Part shown: piece by piece, positions 53,572-63,349 of the stretch
How positions within the stretch are numbered: the first letter of the stretch is position 1
Layout: each line of letters begins with the position of its first letter
From: Hyphomicrobiales bacterium
GTDB taxonomy: Bacteria > Pseudomonadota > Alphaproteobacteria > Rhizobiales > Rhizobiaceae
DNA length: 64,000 nt
Assembly: GCA_900468285.1 (NCBI GenBank)
Contig: UBTF01000004.1
Coordinates: forward strand, 1-64,000
Direction: 5' to 3'
Made by a program: the position numbers and the translations under genes
The notes under the pieces: model-generated
What the model saw: the letters and a program-made list of their open reading frames with translations, nothing else
Told to the model about the DNA's origin: nothing
Databases searched by the model: none

Positions 53572-54108
53572 ATGCTCGGTAAAAAAGTGCCTGCCGTTAC
53601 CTTCCGCACGCGCGTCCGCGACGAAGCCGTTGGCGGCCCCAATCCCTATCGCTGGCAGGACATGACCTCCGACGACTATTTCAAGGGCAAGAAGGTCATT
53701 CTGTTTTCGCTTCCCGGCGCCTTCACGCCAACATGCTCGACCTATCAGTTGCCGGATTTCGAAAGATTGTCGCCTGAGTTCCGCGCTATGGGCATTGACG
53801 AGATTTATTGCCTCTCCGTCAACGATGCCTTTGTGATGAATGCCTGGGCCAAGGGTCAGTCGCTGGAGAACGTCAAGGTCATTCCCGATGGCTCGGGTGA
53901 ATTCACCCGCAAGATGGGAATGCTGGTGGCCAAGGACAATCTTGGCTTCGGCATGCGCTCCTGGCGCTATGCTGCCATCATCAATGATGGCGTCGTCGAG
54001 CAGTGGTTCGAGGAAGAAGGCTATTCCGACAATTGCGAAAGCGACCCTTACGAGGTGTCTTCGCCACAGAACATTCTGGCGAATCTCAAGGCGAAGATTG
54101 CAGCCTGA
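53572..54108 (+). CDS. Peroxiredoxin, Prx5/AhpC-TSA type
   Basis: 178 aa. It reduces peroxides using the peroxidatic Cys at about 55 (LFSLPGAFTPTCSTYQLPDFERL, the PGAFTPTCS motif). Further Cys lie near 80 and in YSDNC. The tail NDGVVEQWFEEEGYSDNCESDPYEVSSP is of the bacterial Prx5 group. A GGAGAAA ribosome site precedes the ATG at 53572. It lies between ureC and ureE with its own upstream gap and terminator, so it is likely transcribed separately. Confidence 0.9.
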   Translation: MLGKKVPAVTFRTRVRDEAVGGPNPYRWQDMTSDDYFKGKKVILFSLPGAFTPTCSTYQLPDFERLSPEFRAMGIDEIYCLSVNDAFVMNAWAKGQSLENVKVIPDGSGEFTRKMGMLVAKDNLGFGMRSWRYAAIINDGVVEQWFEEEGYSDNCESDPYEVSSPQNILANLKAKIAA

Positions 54109-54114
54109 TCCTTC

Positions 54115-54144
54115 AAAAGCCCGGCATGGTCCGGGCTTTTTTTT
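54115..54144 (+). terminator. Terminator after the peroxiredoxin
   Basis: AAAAGCCCGG-CATGGT-CCGGGCTTTTTTTT, a perfect stem with T-tract right after the stop. It separates the upstream urease genes from the diguanylate cyclase and ureEFG. The following 54145-54455 is an AT-rich gap of about 310 bp with no gene I can support; it must hold the promoter of the cyclase. Confidence 0.92.
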
Positions 54145-54455
54145 GTACTTCCTCCCCTCTTTTTTAAAGGGTTTCGTTAATATTTCTGCCCGGTTTCTGC
54201 CGCTCCGGACGCTGTGCGAGTAAGCCGCAGCGATTGTAACCCATGATTATATAAGCGGATAATGTCGTTTACTCTGTCCCTTGCGCCGCAGGGGCTGCGA
54301 ATTGTGCCTTTCCTACGTAAGGTTTTAATCAACAAAATTTTATTGGTTGTCCTTATGCACAAATATACTCGTAATATCTCGCATTTTATCTGTTTCGTTT
54401 ACCTTCGGCCAATCTCTCATCTTTATCGATTTATGTCACGCAAGGGTTCGATGTG

Positions 54456-55289
54456 ATGACGGAACGTTTAAGAAAATTTATTTCGCTGGAAATGAGTTTG
54501 ACTGACCCGGGCGAAGGGCAGAGTCTCCGCACCTTCGCAACGAAGATGATCTTCATATCGATCATCCTTACCCTGATCGTCAGTTGCGTTGCGAATGCGG
54601 TCGCCGCCTATTATGGGCTTCTGCCTTTGCCTCTTCTTCAGGCTCTCATCCACAGCGTATTCATGGCCTGGGTCATCGGAAGCATTGTCACCGGTATTCT
54701 CTGTTCAGTCATCGGCAACGCGATTCGAAAGCTGCACGAATCGCACGCCGAATTCGAGCGTCTGAGCCGGACGGATACGCTTTCGGGCCTGGCAAACCGC
54801 CGCGCCTTCAACCAGTCCTTTGATGATGTCGAAACGGATGCTTCCCTCGCCATCTTCGATCTCGACCGCTTCAAGAGCATCAACGACAATTACGGCCATG
54901 CGGCAGGCGATATCGTCATCAAGAAGGCAGCTGCGGCCATAGCCGATGTTTTCGGTGAGTTTCACTGTGTCGCCCGGCTGGGTGGGGAAGAGTTTGCGGT
55001 TATCGTGCGCGGTGGCGCCCGCAAGGACCGTCTGACCCTCATCGAACTGGCGCGAATTCGCGTGTCCTGCATGACCATCAACTTCGAAGGCACGCAGGTC
55101 CAGACGACGGTTTCCGTCGGTGTCGCGGATATAGAGCCATCGCGGTCCAAGCACGATACGTTTGCAGCCGCCGACAAGGCCCTGTATTTCGCGAAGTCTT
55201 CAGGCAGAAATTGCATTCGCCATGAAATGGATATGTCTGCTGCGCAATCGGTCGAAAAGCTGCAATCGGCGCTGCTGGCGGCTTCCTGA
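54456..55289 (+). CDS. Membrane diguanylate cyclase (GGDEF)
   Basis: About 277 aa. Two transmembrane helices (about residues 25-50 and 58-88) lead into a GGDEF domain. [16 protein letters not shown] opens it, [21 protein letters not shown] follows, and the active loop [13 protein letters not shown] (GGEEF, an active variant) is near residue 180. It makes cyclic di-GMP, with no sensory domain beyond the short membrane part. It sits between the peroxiredoxin and ureE. The start is ATG 54456; a GTG at 54453 is alternative. Confidence 0.9.
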   Translation: MTERLRKFISLEMSLTDPGEGQSLRTFATKMIFISIILTLIVSCVANAVAAYYGLLPLPLLQALIHSVFMAWVIGSIVTGILCSVIGNAIRKLHESHAEFERLSRTDTLSGLANRRAFNQSFDDVETDASLAIFDLDRFKSINDNYGHAAGDIVIKKAAAAIADVFGEFHCVARLGGEEFAVIVRGGARKDRLTLIELARIRVSCMTINFEGTQVQTTVSVGVADIEPSRSKHDTFAAADKALYFAKSSGRNCIRHEMDMSAAQSVEKLQSALLAAS

Positions 55290-55396
55290 GGTCATGGGCC
55301 GGCACAAGAGGAATTGACTGCAATTTCATGAGGGTGGGTTGCAATCCGGGGAGCGATCCGTCAGGTTTTGCAAAGTCCCAATTGTCTGGAAATATC

Positions 55397-55876
55397 ATGT
55401 TGCGCGTTCAATTCTATCTTCCCGCCGGTACGCCAGCGGACGAGCCCTCCGGTTATGTCACTCTCGCCCATGATCAACGGCATCTGCGCCGCAAGCTGCT
55501 GCATCTTCAGAATGATGAAATGGTCATGCTCGACCTGAAAGAGGCGGTATTGTTTGCCCATGGCGATCTTCTCGTCGTGGAAAATGGCGATCTCGTTGAG
55601 GTGCGCGCCGCCTCCGAAAAGCTGTTCGAAATCAAGGCTAACTCCACGCTTCATCTCATCGAACTGGCATGGCATCTGGGCAACCGGCATCTGTCGGCTC
55701 AGATAGAGGAAGGGCGCATCCTTATCCTGCGCGACCACGTCATTCGCTCCATGCTGGAGGGGTTGGGCGCTACCGTCAAAGAGGTGGAGGAGCCTTTTCA
55801 GCCGGCACGCGGCGCCTACCACGCCCATGGCGGTCACGGGCATGGACATGATCACCACGGCCATGGACACGGTTGA
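55397..55876 (+). CDS. ureE: Urease accessory nickel chaperone UreE
   Basis: 159 aa: a UreE fold with [57 protein letters not shown], then [11 protein letters not shown] and [19 protein letters not shown] His-rich C-terminus (nine His after residue 140) binds nickel. It delivers Ni to UreG. The frame is open upstream to 55328, but the conserved start is MLRVQFYLP at 55397. ureF starts 4 bp later. Confidence 0.93.
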   Translation: MLRVQFYLPAGTPADEPSGYVTLAHDQRHLRRKLLHLQNDEMVMLDLKEAVLFAHGDLLVVENGDLVEVRAASEKLFEIKANSTLHLIELAWHLGNRHLSAQIEEGRILILRDHVIRSMLEGLGATVKEVEEPFQPARGAYHAHGGHGHGHDHHGHGHG

Positions 55877-55879
55877 TCG

Positions 55880-56551
55880 GTGACGCTCCCCCGCAGCATC
55901 GATCCCTTGCTCCGGTTGCTTGCCTGGATGTCTCCCGCTTTTCCGGTGGGTGCTTTTTCCTATTCGGGAGGGCTGGAAACGGCGGTGAGTGATCGCCGTG
56001 TCTCTTCAGCAACTGATCTCATGGCATGGATTTCCATGCTGTTGCAGCGTGGAACGCTTTGGAACGACGCCGTTCTATTGTCCTGCGCATGGCAGTGCCA
56101 CGGGGATCAGGAGGAACTAGCGGAATTGACGGCGCTTGCCCGGGCATTGGCGGGCTCCGCTGAGCGATACCGCGAAACGGTGCTGATGGGCGACGCTTTT
56201 GTCGATGCCGCCAGCGCCTGGCCGCATTCTATCTTGGAGCAATTCGGTAAAGCCACGCCCTATCCGGTGGCGGTGGGGGCTATTGCTGCAGCACATGGTG
56301 TGGGGCGTGACGAGATATTGCTTGCCTATATGCATTCGGCTGCCTCGCAATTGATTTCTGCTGGCATTCGCCTTGGCGTCGCGGGCCAGAGGGACGGGGT
56401 CGCAATGCTTGCGCAGCTTGAGATAACCCTGTCGGATGTCGCGGCGCGAGCGGTGATCTCAACACTCGATGACCTCGGCTCCGCAACCATTGTTGCGGAT
56501 ACGGCATCGATGCGGCATGAAATACAGGAAACAAGGCTTTTCCGATCCTAG
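55880..56551 (+). CDS. ureF: Urease accessory protein UreF
   Basis: 223 aa: [70 protein letters not shown], the UreF all-helical fold. It acts as GTPase regulator of UreG in the UreDFG complex. The start is a GTG at 55880 right after ureE. The next gene, ureG, follows after 83 bp. Confidence 0.93.
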   Translation: MTLPRSIDPLLRLLAWMSPAFPVGAFSYSGGLETAVSDRRVSSATDLMAWISMLLQRGTLWNDAVLLSCAWQCHGDQEELAELTALARALAGSAERYRETVLMGDAFVDAASAWPHSILEQFGKATPYPVAVGAIAAAHGVGRDEILLAYMHSAASQLISAGIRLGVAGQRDGVAMLAQLEITLSDVAARAVISTLDDLGSATIVADTASMRHEIQETRLFRS

Positions 56552-56634
56552 GCATTGGAAACCCGTACGTCTGTTACCAAAAAACCGTGATAGCGGCAAA
56601 ATGGTATAAAAATTTCATTTGGAAGGAAAATGGA

Positions 56635-57246
56635 ATGAAATCGGGAAATGGACCGTTGCGCGTCGGAATTGGTGGGCCGGTCGGCTCTGGCAAGACCGCT
56701 TTGACGGAGAAATTGTGCAAGGCGATGCGCGCGGATTATTCGGTCGCTGTCGTCACCAATGACATTTACACCAAGGAAGACGCCGAAGCACTTGTGCGAA
56801 TGCAGGCGCTGCCTTCGGACCGTATTGTCGGCGTGGAAACGGGCGGCTGCCCGCATACTGCGATCCGCGAAGATGCGACCATCAATCTTCAGGCAATTGC
56901 CGGACTGAACGAAAGATTTCCGGACCTCGATGTCGTCTTCATCGAATCCGGCGGCGACAACCTTGCAGCCACGTTTTCACCGGACCTCGCCGACCTGACG
57001 ATCTATGTCATCTCCGTCTGCCAGGGTGAAGAGATTCCACGCAAGGGCGGCCCCGGTATCACGCGGTCTGATCTTCTTGTCATCAACAAGCGGGATCTCG
57101 CCCCCTATGTGGGCGCCGATCTCGATGTGATGGAAGCAGACGCAACGCGGATGCGACAGCAAATGCCATTCGTGTTCACGGATATGAAGCGCGGCGATGG
57201 CGTCGATGGTATCGTCAGCTTCCTGAAGCAGCAGGGTGGGCTGTAA
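56635..57246 (+). CDS. ureG: Urease accessory GTPase UreG
   Basis: 203 aa SIMIBI GTPase: P-loop [18 protein letters not shown] near the start, [38 protein letters not shown] (Cys-Pro-His nickel site), [15 protein letters not shown] and [16 protein letters not shown] (NKxD). It drives nickel insertion. The start ATG at 56635 fits the family; an upstream ATG at 56587 adds 16 residues of unlike composition. Last urease gene. Confidence 0.95.
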   Translation: MKSGNGPLRVGIGGPVGSGKTALTEKLCKAMRADYSVAVVTNDIYTKEDAEALVRMQALPSDRIVGVETGGCPHTAIREDATINLQAIAGLNERFPDLDVVFIESGGDNLAATFSPDLADLTIYVISVCQGEEIPRKGGPGITRSDLLVINKRDLAPYVGADLDVMEADATRMRQQMPFVFTDMKRGDGVDGIVSFLKQQGGL

Positions 57247-57286
57247 GGCGACAGGTGGAGCTTCAAACGACTCCACCCACCGTCAA

Positions 57287-57958
57287 TCAAAAGTGCCTGA
57301 GCGCGCTGACATCGTTGACCTGAATGATCCGGCCCCTCACGATCACGCCAGCATCCCGCAGGCTGGAAAAGGCACGCGACAGGGCTTCTGGTGCCAGTCC
57401 CAGTTTGCCGGCGAGAACGCTTTTCTGGAAAGGCAGCCGGAGCGAGTAGCAGTTAGCGTCAGCGGGGCCCTGGGCGATCAGGTAATTGGCCACGCGTTGC
57501 GGCGCGGTCTGTAGCCGATCATTGGCCAGGCAGTCCATTGTCGTTCTTAGACTGTTGGACATGGAGTGCAGAACAGCCTTCACGATTTTGGGCTCTTCCT
57601 CAATCATGGACCTGACCCGCTCCAGATCGAACCGGGCGAGGGTACAGCTGTCAGCCGCCTGTGCATTGTGCTGATATTTGTCTGCGCCGAAAATCAGACA
57701 CTCGTTGAATGCCTCGCCAGGGCCGCAAATGCGGACGTCCGCCTCACGACCATCGCGGCTGAGGCGGTACAATCTGACATAGCCGTTGAGAACGCAGAAC
57801 AGATATTGTGCGGTTTCGCCCTGGCGAAAGAGTATCTGCCGGGCGGGGACAGTGACGATGGTCGCCGCCTCCATGAATTTTGCGGTGACCGCTTCATCGC
57901 CAGCGCCGATGAAGGGTGCCTGAACGAGTGTGCTTCTTTCCCTGTTTCTGAGTGTCAT
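57287..57958 (-). CDS. Crp/Fnr-family transcriptional regulator (no N-terminal Fe-S cysteines)
   Basis: 223 aa: cyclic-nucleotide-type beta-barrel (VTVPARQILFRQGETAQYLFCVLNGYVRLYRL, GPGEAFNECLIF), dimer helix with ERVRSMIEEEPKI, and a Crp-type helix-turn-helix (KSVLAGKLGLAPEALSRAFSSLRDAGVI). It lacks the N-terminal Cys cluster of Fnr/FnrN, so it may sense redox or nitrogen oxides otherwise (NnrR/Dnr-like) or a nucleotide. Convergent with ureG. The start I favour is 57958; the frame is open back to 58246, but an anaerobox lies in that part. Confidence 0.83.
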   Translation of the reverse strand: MTLRNRERSTLVQAPFIGAGDEAVTAKFMEAATIVTVPARQILFRQGETAQYLFCVLNGYVRLYRLSRDGREADVRICGPGEAFNECLIFGADKYQHNAQAADSCTLARFDLERVRSMIEEEPKIVKAVLHSMSNSLRTTMDCLANDRLQTAPQRVANYLIAQGPADANCYSLRLPFQKSVLAGKLGLAPEALSRAFSSLRDAGVIVRGRIIQVNDVSALRHF

Positions 57959-58114
57959 TGCCTTGTTCACGTCCGTCGCGCTCCCGAAACTTTCAGACGC
58001 CAGACGAGCCTCAAGCTTTGCATTTTTCCAAAACGCATGGCCTGGAGGGCGTGTCTTTTGTCCGAAGACGTTTTTCCCATGACGCAGAGAATAGCACCTT
58101 CTGCCTAGACGGAC

Positions 58115-58128
58115 TTGATTTCGATCAA
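58115..58128 (-). promoter_or_regulatory. Anaerobox (FNR-type site) upstream of the Crp/Fnr gene
   Basis: TTGAT-TTCG-ATCAA is a perfect FNR-type anaerobox (TTGAT-N4-ATCAA). It lies about 157 bp upstream of the presumed start of the Crp/Fnr regulator and suggests control by an FnrN/FixK-type protein or autoregulation. The rest of the gap (57959-58253) shows nothing else I can name. Confidence 0.8.
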
Positions 58129-58253
58129 TCGGCTGAAAGAAATGCTCGTCGGCTAAGGTAACATGGATGAGTTGTGAAACGGCAAGCGCCACATCTTTCT
58201 GTAGATACGTCGTAGCGCCGTTCGCGTCGTGCTGAAGCCTATCCACAAAAGCA

Positions 58254-58278
58254 AAACGCCGGGCGAGACCCGGCGTTT
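58254..58278 (-). terminator. Terminator of the RND operon
   Basis: AAACGCCGGG...CCCGGCGTTT stem read on the minus strand after the RND permease stop, followed by a T-rich TTGCTTTTG. Confidence 0.85.
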
Positions 58279-58299
58279 CTGATCAGCAGTCTTCAGGCC

Positions 58300-61200
58300 C
58301 TATTCGGCAGCCAGCGGCGGAAGCCGAAGGACGTTGCCGGTGCCGCTTCCATCCTTAGTCCCGCCACCACCATTTTTCTGCTCGACCTTGGCCAGACGCT
58401 CATCCATCTCTGAAAGTGCCGCCTTGTTGTCCCGCGCCAGATCCGAGAGTTCTTCCTTCGAGAGAACCGGGGATTCTTCCTCCTTCTTGCCGATGAACCG
58501 ACCGAAGATGTGGGCGAGGAGTTGCGACAGATCATCCATGATGAGGAAGAAGGCAGGCACGACGATCAGCGAGAGCACCGTCGACACGATGATGCCGCCA
58601 ATGACCGCGATTGCCATGGGCGCGCGGAATGATCCGCCTTCGCCCACGCCCAGCGCTGATGGCAACATGCCGGCAGACATGGCGATCGATGTCATGATGA
58701 TCGGTCGGGCACGCTTGCGCCCGGCTTCCACCATGGCATGAACCCGCTCCAGCCCGTGACGACGCATTTCTATGGCGAAATCGACCAGCAGAATCGCGTT
58801 CTTCGTGACGATACCCATCAGCATCAGGATGCCGATGAGAACGGGCATGGACAGCGCATTTTGCGTGATGATGAGCGCAACCGCAACCCCACCGATGGCC
58901 AGCGGCAGGGAGAAGAGAATGGTGAAGGGCTGGATCACATCCTTGAACAGCAGAATGAGAACGACCAGCACCAGAAGCAGACCGAGCAACATGGCATTGG
59001 TAAAGCCGCGCTGCATCTCTCCCTGCACCTTGGCGTCGCCGCTTTCGGCGAGGCGCACGCTTGGCGGCAATTGTGTTTCCGCCACGATGCGTCTGAACTC
59101 GGCGGAAGATGTATCCAGCGCCGTCCCAAAGGGCACATCGGAGCCAATGGATACCACGCGATTGCGGTCGTTGCGCTTGATGGAGCTTGGACCTTCGGAA
59201 TAGTCGATATCGGCGACGCTATACAGCGGGACGGTCGCGCCTGACGCTGTCTTGATCTTCAGCGCACGAATGGCCGCAAGATCACGCCGCACGTCGAGGG
59301 ATGCCTGAACGCGGATCGGTATCTGGCGATCATCCAGGGAGATTTTCGTCAGAAGCGCATCGATATCGCCGATGGTTGCCACGCGCACAGTCTGCGAAAT
59401 CTGCTGTGGCGTGATGCCGAGGCGGGCGATCTCATCCTTGCGCGGACGAATTTGCAGTTCAGGCCGGGGAAGAGCGCCCTCGGAGCTGACATTGGCAAGG
59501 ATCGGAGACGCACGCAGACGCGATTCCAGAATGCCCACGGCCTTTTGCAGGTCTTCTTCATTGCTGGACAGGAAGTTGAAGCTCAGTTCGCGCTCGGCAC
59601 GGTCGTTGAGCTTGATGATGCGTACATCCGGGATCTTGTTGACGTTTGCGAAGATGTCGCGCTCGACATCCCATTGCGGCCTTGTTCTGCCGGTGTCCTC
59701 GACCTTGGGCAGATGGGGGCCGATGAGCGGTATCGAGCCCAGCCCGTCATTGACGAGCGTTTTCAGCAATGAGTGATCGATATGCTGGAGAATGACGCGG
59801 ACGGTTGCCCGGCGCAGTTCCAGATCACCCTTTGGCGATGCGCCGCCGAGAATGAAGACACTTTCGACGCCGTTGATATCGCGGATGGCCTGATGGATCT
59901 TCGATGTCGTCGCGTCTGTTTCTTCCAGCGTGGCATTCGGCGGAAGCTCTACCGACAGAACAACGCGCGAGGCATCGTCGGGCGGCAGAAAGCTGCCGGG
60001 AACGCCGCTCAAGAGAATGATGGACCCGACAAGAAAGCCGATGGCGCCGAGCAGGGTAAGATAACGCGCCCACCATTTGCTGGTGGTTGCGGTTACCATG
60101 CGCGTATAGGATTTCATCAGCCAGCCATCATTGTCCTGATGGTCGTCGACCGCATCATCCGAGCGCATGAGATAGGCCGCCATCAATGGCGTGATGAGGC
60201 GCGCCACCATCAGCGAGAAGAACACCGAGAAGGCGACGGTCAATCCGAACTGGATGAAGTACTGGCCGGGAATGCCGGGCATGAAGGAAACCGGCACAAA
60301 GACAGCGATGATGGTAAAGCTGGTTGCGATGACAGCGAGGCCGATTTCGTCGGCAGCCTCGAGCGATGCCCGGTAGGGCGATTTGCCCATCTTGATGTGG
60401 CGCGAGATATTCTCGACCTCCACAATGGCATCATCCACCAGAATACCCGTTGCGAGCGTGAGAGCCAGAAAGCTGACGAGATTGAGCGAGAAGCCCAGCA
60501 CATCCATGACCCAGAATGTCGGAATGGCCGACAGGGGCAAGGCGATGGCGGCAATCAGGGTTGCTCGCCAATTGCGCAGGAAAAGCAGGACGACGATGAC
60601 CGCAAGAATGGAGCCTTCGACAAGCGTATGAAGCGCAGCCTCATAGTTTCCATAGGTGAAATAGACGGCATCATCGACCATTTCGATCGAGACATTGGGA
60701 TGCTCGGCGCGAACCTTGTCCAGGTTCTGCGCGACTGTTTCCGCAACGGAAACCTCGCTTGCACCCTTTGAGCGGAAGACGGCAAAGGTGACGCCGGGAT
60801 TGCCGTTGAACCGCGAGAAGGATTTCGGCTCCTCATAGGTGTCGGTAACGGTGCCAAGTTCCGACAGCTTGACGAAGCGGCCGCCGGACAAAGCAATCGT
60901 CGTATTGGAAAGCTGGGTGACATCACGCGTATCGCCCAGCGTCCGAATGGTCTGTTCATTGCCCGCAACCTGGCCGCGGCCCGATCCGAGATCCACATTG
61001 GTGCCGCGCAATTGCTGGTTCACTTCGGCTGCCGTGATGCCATAGGCATCCAGCTTGGCGGGATTGAGCGACACGCGCACTTCGCGGTCCGCTCCGCCAT
61101 AGCGATCTATCTTGCCAACGCCCGACTGACCCTGAAGCGCACGCTTGATGGTGTCATCCACGAACCATGAGAGTTCTTCGAGCGTCATGTTGGGGGAGGA

Positions 61201-61629
61201 AACGGCAAAGGTCTGGATCGCCTGTCCCTCCACATCGATCTTGCTGACGACAGGCTCTTCGATATCCGAAGGCAGTTCGCTGCGGATCTTGTCGATGGCG
61301 TCCTTGGTGTCCTGAACGGCTTCTTCGGTGGGCTTTTCGATGCGGAACAGGACTGTCGTCAGCGACTGGCCGTCCGTGACGGTGGACTGTATTTCGTCGA
61401 TACCGCTGATCGAGGCGACCGCGTCCTCGATTTCCTTGGTGACCTGCGCTTCAAGTTCGGAAGGAGAGGCGCCGCTCTGGGTAACGGTGATCGCCACCAC
61501 CGGCACGTCGATATTGGGAAAACGGGTGATCGGCAAATCGTAAAATGCCTTGATGCCCAGAAACAACAGCAGGGCAAAGCACAGCAATGGCGCAATCGGG
61601 TTGCGTATGGACCAGGCCGAGAAATTCAT
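58300..61629 (-). CDS. RND efflux pump permease (HAE1/AcrB-like)
   Basis: 1109 aa, 12 helices. The proton-relay Asp pair is at about 399-400 (GILVDDAIVEVENIS) and two large periplasmic loops are present; RPIIMTSIAMSAGMLPSALGVGEGG and GIVTKNAILLVDFA are further family marks. Longer than typical (about 1040 aa), because the C-terminus ends in a charged 60-70-residue tail with EEES and coiled-coil-like ALSEMDERLAKVEQKNGGGG. Exports drugs or other toxic compounds with the adaptor and an external TolC-type channel that is not encoded here. Confidence 0.92.
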   Translation of the reverse strand: MNFSAWSIRNPIAPLLCFALLLFLGIKAFYDLPITRFPNIDVPVVAITVTQSGASPSELEAQVTKEIEDAVASISGIDEIQSTVTDGQSLTTVLFRIEKPTEEAVQDTKDAIDKIRSELPSDIEEPVVSKIDVEGQAIQTFAVSSPNMTLEELSWFVDDTIKRALQGQSGVGKIDRYGGADREVRVSLNPAKLDAYGITAAEVNQQLRGTNVDLGSGRGQVAGNEQTIRTLGDTRDVTQLSNTTIALSGGRFVKLSELGTVTDTYEEPKSFSRFNGNPGVTFAVFRSKGASEVSVAETVAQNLDKVRAEHPNVSIEMVDDAVYFTYGNYEAALHTLVEGSILAVIVVLLFLRNWRATLIAAIALPLSAIPTFWVMDVLGFSLNLVSFLALTLATGILVDDAIVEVENISRHIKMGKSPYRASLEAADEIGLAVIATSFTIIAVFVPVSFMPGIPGQYFIQFGLTVAFSVFFSLMVARLITPLMAAYLMRSDDAVDDHQDNDGWLMKSYTRMVTATTSKWWARYLTLLGAIGFLVGSIILLSGVPGSFLPPDDASRVVLSVELPPNATLEETDATTSKIHQAIRDINGVESVFILGGASPKGDLELRRATVRVILQHIDHSLLKTLVNDGLGSIPLIGPHLPKVEDTGRTRPQWDVERDIFANVNKIPDVRIIKLNDRAERELSFNFLSSNEEDLQKAVGILESRLRASPILANVSSEGALPRPELQIRPRKDEIARLGITPQQISQTVRVATIGDIDALLTKISLDDRQIPIRVQASLDVRRDLAAIRALKIKTASGATVPLYSVADIDYSEGPSSIKRNDRNRVVSIGSDVPFGTALDTSSAEFRRIVAETQLPPSVRLAESGDAKVQGEMQRGFTNAMLLGLLLVLVVLILLFKDVIQPFTILFSLPLAIGGVAVALIITQNALSMPVLIGILMLMGIVTKNAILLVDFAIEMRRHGLERVHAMVEAGRKRARPIIMTSIAMSAGMLPSALGVGEGGSFRAPMAIAVIGGIIVSTVLSLIVVPAFFLIMDDLSQLLAHIFGRFIGKKEEESPVLSKEELSDLARDNKAALSEMDERLAKVEQKNGGGGTKDGSGTGNVLRLPPLAAE

Positions 61630-61642
61630 CGTTCTTCCTCAG

Positions 61643-62824
61643 TCAGTTCGAGGCTGCGGCATCAGCCGGCACCGGGTTGATCTTGTCACCATCGCGCACA
61701 AAGGCGCCTGCTTTTTCAACGACCATATCGCCAGCAGCCAGACCGGTCCTGATTTCGACAAAGCCGCTGTCCTGAATGCCGATTTCGACGGCCACCTGCT
61801 TTACCACGCCATTTTCCACACGCCGTGCGGTGGAACCTTCTCGCCCGGAGGTGACAGCCGAGAGCGGCAGGGCCAAGGCGTTGGTGGAGGCGATAACGAT
61901 TTCCGCACTGCCATACATGCCTGCGCGGGCCGGACTATCCGTTGGCAGAAGAATATGGACGGAGCCGAGGCGGCTGGTGGCATCCACCGTTGGCGAAACA
62001 AGGCGCACCTTCCCTTCGATCTTCCTGTTGCCGCCGGCAACCGAAATCACCGCCTTCTGCCCGGCTTCGACTTTCTGGATATCGGTTTCGGAAAGGTCGG
62101 CAACGAGCTCGATTGCGTTGTCCTTGATGACGGTGAACAGGGGATTTCCTGCACCGCTGGCAATGGCACCGACACGCGCGTTCTTGGCGGATACAACACC
62201 GGCAACGGGCGTCTTGACGCTGGTGCGTGACAGCTTGAGATCGATATCGTCGATCTGGGCATCCACGACCTTGATATCGGCTTCACCCACCGTCACCGCC
62301 TGTCTGGCTGCGTCGAGACGCGCGCGCGCCACATCTGCGGCCGCCGCAGTCTGTTCCACCTGAGAGACGGAGCCTGAACCGGACTGGCCGAGCCGCTGTG
62401 CCCTGTCGCGCTGGCGCACGGCATCATCATAGTTTGCCTGCGCCTCTATGACCTGAGCCTTGCTCTGGGCAACGCCCGCCTGCGCCTTGGCGCGGTTGGC
62501 CTCGAGCTGGCTTTTTTGCAGGATGAGGCTGTCCTTCGACAGTTCTGCAAGTGAGGCACCCGCCTCAACCCTGTCGCCGATATCCACATTCAATTTGTCC
62601 ACCGACAGGCCATCGACAAGCGGCTGGACATAGATTTCATCGACGGGCTTGAGGGTGCCGGTTGCAATGACGCGATCGACCAGATCCCGTCTCGTCGCCT
62701 CGCTGACCACGATGGAAGGCAGATTGCTGCGATCTGCGCCGCCTTGGGCGCTCGAAATTTCGGGCATGAAGAGAGCCGAGACCATCAGCATCGAAAAGCG
62801 GGCGGCGGTTGTTCTGGCAAGCAT
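61643..62824 (-). CDS. RND efflux periplasmic adaptor (membrane fusion protein)
   Basis: 393 aa: signal peptide (about residues 1-26, ending SSAQG), a beta-barrel/lipoyl start (VIATGTLKPVDEIYVQPLVDGLSVDKLNVDIGDRVEAGASLAELS) and a helical hairpin (about 95-175). The second lipoyl half follows with VKTPVAGVVSAKNARVGAIASG. It links the RND pump to the outer-membrane channel. The permease gene lies 13 bp downstream, so the two are one operon, divergent from the TetR-family gene. Confidence 0.93.
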   Translation of the reverse strand: MLARTTAARFSMLMVSALFMPEISSAQGGADRSNLPSIVVSEATRRDLVDRVIATGTLKPVDEIYVQPLVDGLSVDKLNVDIGDRVEAGASLAELSKDSLILQKSQLEANRAKAQAGVAQSKAQVIEAQANYDDAVRQRDRAQRLGQSGSGSVSQVEQTAAAADVARARLDAARQAVTVGEADIKVVDAQIDDIDLKLSRTSVKTPVAGVVSAKNARVGAIASGAGNPLFTVIKDNAIELVADLSETDIQKVEAGQKAVISVAGGNRKIEGKVRLVSPTVDATSRLGSVHILLPTDSPARAGMYGSAEIVIASTNALALPLSAVTSGREGSTARRVENGVVKQVAVEIGIQDSGFVEIRTGLAAGDMVVEKAGAFVRDGDKINPVPADAAASN

Positions 62825-63349
62825 GTATCTGTCCGTTCAAGGTCGGATCGCACGTCCATCGTGCACATTGGTGCTGCAGAAGGCCAGGCGACAATGGATG
62901 CAAACTGGAGTGACACGCGTGATCTTCCTCGAAGGCTTTCTTTCTTCCGCCTGACGGTCAGACGTGCAGCGCTTTCGATGAAGAGGCCAGATCAACTCTC
63001 TCAAGCAGGAATGTAATTCGTCGCAAGGGGTAATTCAATCCGTCTAGCTCATGCAGCGCATATACATTTTTGAATATTGCTTAACTTCCATATAAGTGCA
63101 TCCGCAAGGGTTTACATGGCAGTCGCCTCCGTGACTGCCGCTGTTTGCGCAGCCTCGAGCGCCCGTCTTTGCGACCTCAGAGATCGCGCCTTATTTGACC
63201 GACTGGTCAACATTGCGGACGAAGGCTTTGGAGCCTAAAAGAAATGGGGATATTTGATGTGCAAAGCGGTATCTGGCGATACGGCATTCGTTATCAATTA
63301 TTCTTGGTTCATATCGTGCCAGCAGAATTTAAACCTACAGAGATATTCC
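62825..63349. other. Regulatory gap between efflux operon and RutR-like gene (525 bp)
   Basis: Gene-free. The 16-bp palindrome at 63195-63210 is the main signal; GGCAGTC...GACTGCC (63118-63139) can form a hairpin. The 5' part (62825-63050) near the adaptor start holds the efflux promoter, without a clear operator. Confidence 0.6.
63195..63210. promoter_or_regulatory. RutR/TetR-type operator palindrome
   Basis: TTGACC-GACT-GGTCAA is an almost perfect 16-bp palindrome. It differs in one position from the RutR consensus of E. coli (TTGACCANNTGGTCAA). It lies 139 bp upstream of the RutR-like gene and about 370 bp from the efflux adaptor start. Confidence 0.75.

Noticed and set aside
54145-54455. 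Short open frame (about 64 codons) upstream of the diguanylate cyclase
   Set aside because: AT-rich promoter-like DNA; no ribosome site and no plausible protein pattern.
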